A DNA stretch of 9,082 nucleotides from Betaproteobacteria bacterium (GTDB lineage: Bacteria; Pseudomonadota; Gammaproteobacteria; Burkholderiales; SG8-39): contig JAOUGZ010000080.1 in NCBI GenBank assembly GCA_029865405.1, positions 1-9,082 on the forward strand. The letters run 5' to 3'. Position 1 is the first letter of the stretch. Each line of letters starts with the position of its first letter. A program made the position numbers and the translations under genes. Positions 8,164 to 9,082 of the stretch are shown piece after piece. The notes under the pieces were generated by a model. The model searched no databases, was not told the origin of the DNA, and saw only the letters and a program-made list of their open reading frames with translations.

Positions 8164-8859
8164 TTAATCCGCGGGCGGCCGCTCGCGCGGCGGCCGGCCG
8201 TCGTAAACCTGGCTCCTGCGACGCTGCAGCCACGATTCTCGCAGGAATACGTAACGGTCGAGCGCCGCCTCCTCCAGCGTGCGGCTGGCCCCGAGCAGGT
8301 CGGCGCGCCGCGCGACTACGCGCGTGACGGTCAGCGCGTTGCGCTCGTCCACCGGCGTGTGCACCAGCACCGGATCGCCCTCCCAGTCCACCGGCAGCGC
8401 CGCAGCATCCCGCAGCGTCGAGGGCCCAAGCAGGGGCAGCACCAGGTACACGCCGTCTCCCACGCCCCAAAGCGCCAGCGTCTGGCCGAAATCCTCGTTG
8501 TGCTTCTCCAGACCCATGTCGCTCGCCCAGTCGATCACGCCGAAGAACCCGAGAGTCGTGTTGACCGCGACCCGCATGAGGTCGCCCATCGCCTGTTCGA
8601 CCTTGCCCTGCAGGAGATTGTTCGCGCCGATATACAGGTCGTCGAGGTTGTTGAAGAAGTTGCGCACGCCGTCGCGAAAGCCCGACGGCGTCACGTTGCG
8701 GTACAGCCGGGCCGCGGGCTGCAGCGCGTTCTCGTCCACGACGTCGTTGAACGCCTGCACGCCGCGGTTGAGGCCCTCCAGCGGGTCGCGCGGGTCGCCG
8801 TTCGTGGCGCAGCCCGTGGCGAGCAATCCCAGTGCAATCAATAGCGAGCGTGCGCTCAC
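8164..8859 (-). CDS. mlaA: Outer-membrane lipoprotein MlaA (VacJ family)
   Basis: MlaA sits in the outer membrane with porins and removes phospholipid mislocalised in the outer leaflet, passing it to MlaC. The 231-residue product has a lipoprotein signal: MSARSLLIALGLLATGC with lipobox LATGC and lipidated Cys17. VacJ-family blocks are all present: DPLEGLNRGVQAFNDVVD (25-42), NFFNNLDD (67-74), NLLQGK (81-86), VAVNTTLGFFGVIDWAS (97-113), DFGQTLALWGVGDG and YLVLPLLGPSTLRD (138-151). The start is GTG at 8857-8859, overlapping the mlaD stop as GTGA, with AAAGGGG a few bases upstream as Shine-Dalgarno. Having mlaA inside the mla operon, between mlaD and mlaC, is usual for Betaproteobacteria and differs from E. 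coli, where vacJ lies elsewhere. Confidence 0.97.
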   Translation of the reverse strand: MSARSLLIALGLLATGCATNGDPRDPLEGLNRGVQAFNDVVDENALQPAARLYRNVTPSGFRDGVRNFFNNLDDLYIGANNLLQGKVEQAMGDLMRVAVNTTLGFFGVIDWASDMGLEKHNEDFGQTLALWGVGDGVYLVLPLLGPSTLRDAAALPVDWEGDPVLVHTPVDERNALTVTRVVARRADLLGASRTLEEAALDRYVFLRESWLQRRRSQVYDGRPPRERPPAD

Positions 8860-9082
8860 TTCGCCCCTTTCGTGTCTCCGCCCTCGGCGGCCTTGCTGGT
8901 GAAGAACTGGCCGATCAGGTTCTCCAGCACCACCGCCGACTGGGTGAGGCGCAGGCGCTCGCCGTCGGCCAGCATGCGCTCGTCGCCGCCCGCCTCGAGC
9001 CCGATGTACTGCTCGCCCAGCAGCCCCGAGGTGAGGATCTTGGCCGAGGTGTCGCGCGGGAACCTGTAGCGCCCCTCGATGG
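8856..9082 (-). CDS. mlaD: MlaD, MCE-domain substrate-binding subunit (N-terminal part missing at window edge)
   Basis: MlaD is the membrane-anchored periplasmic MCE subunit of the Mla complex; its hexamer forms the lipid channel above MlaE. Only the last 74 residues are in the window. They include the end of the MCE domain (SAKILTSGLLGEQYIGLEAG) followed by the family's C-terminal stretch with GDERMLADGERLRLTQ and SAVVLENLIGQFF, then a charged tail ending KGAK. The TGA stop overlaps the mlaA GTG start. The start, the N-terminal membrane helix and most of the MCE domain lie beyond the right edge, where mlaE and mlaF would also be expected. Confidence 0.95.
   Translation of the reverse strand, partial: IEGRYRFPRDTSAKILTSGLLGEQYIGLEAGGDERMLADGERLRLTQSAVVLENLIGQFFTSKAAEGGDTKGAK

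Overview
The window is a densely packed, GC-rich stretch of bacterial chromosome, and every gene I can support is on the minus strand, so transcription runs from high to low coordinates. The gene set and order (mlaD-mlaA-mlaC-mlaB, a two-gene ABC-2 transporter, ibaG/bolA, murA, hisG-hisD-hisC-hisB-hisH) match the layout known from Betaproteobacteria. A short-form HisG, a monofunctional HisB and a MlaD tail ending in SAVVLENLIGQFF agree with this. I cannot name a genus.

Right part (about 5519-9082), envelope block. The C-terminal end of mlaD enters from the right edge. It is followed by mlaA (outer-membrane lipoprotein), mlaC (periplasmic lipid carrier) and mlaB (cytoplasmic STAS subunit). Together these form most of the retrograde phospholipid transport system that maintains outer-membrane lipid asymmetry; mlaF and mlaE would be expected beyond the right edge. 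Next come an ABC ATPase and an ABC-2 permease resembling E. coli YadG/YadH. They are a separate transporter of unknown substrate and not the Mla pair. Then come ibaG (BolA family) and murA (first committed step of peptidoglycan synthesis).

Left part (1-4216), histidine block: hisG, hisD, hisC, hisB and hisH, with hisH cut by the left edge shortly before its stop. hisA, hisF and hisI/E would be expected further left. HisG is the short form, which needs HisZ, and hisZ is not in the window.

The genes are nearly all joined by overlaps or gaps of a few bases. Six junctions are 4-bp NTGA overlaps, four of them GTGA. Only two real non-coding gaps exist. The 56-bp murA-hisG gap carries a textbook intrinsic terminator with a UUCG loop, placed only 10 nt before the hisG start. 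The 66-bp hisB-hisH gap carries a perfect 10-bp inverted repeat. There is no gene-free stretch over 300 bases and I see no RNA gene, CRISPR array, insertion sequence or phage element.

The genes themselves are conserved housekeeping functions, and I found no novel multi-gene system. The points most worth a second look are how the his genes are transcribed past the terminator, the hisB-hisH hairpin, the probable non-standard start of the ABC ATPase, and the role of the YadGH-like transporter between the Mla and murein genes.
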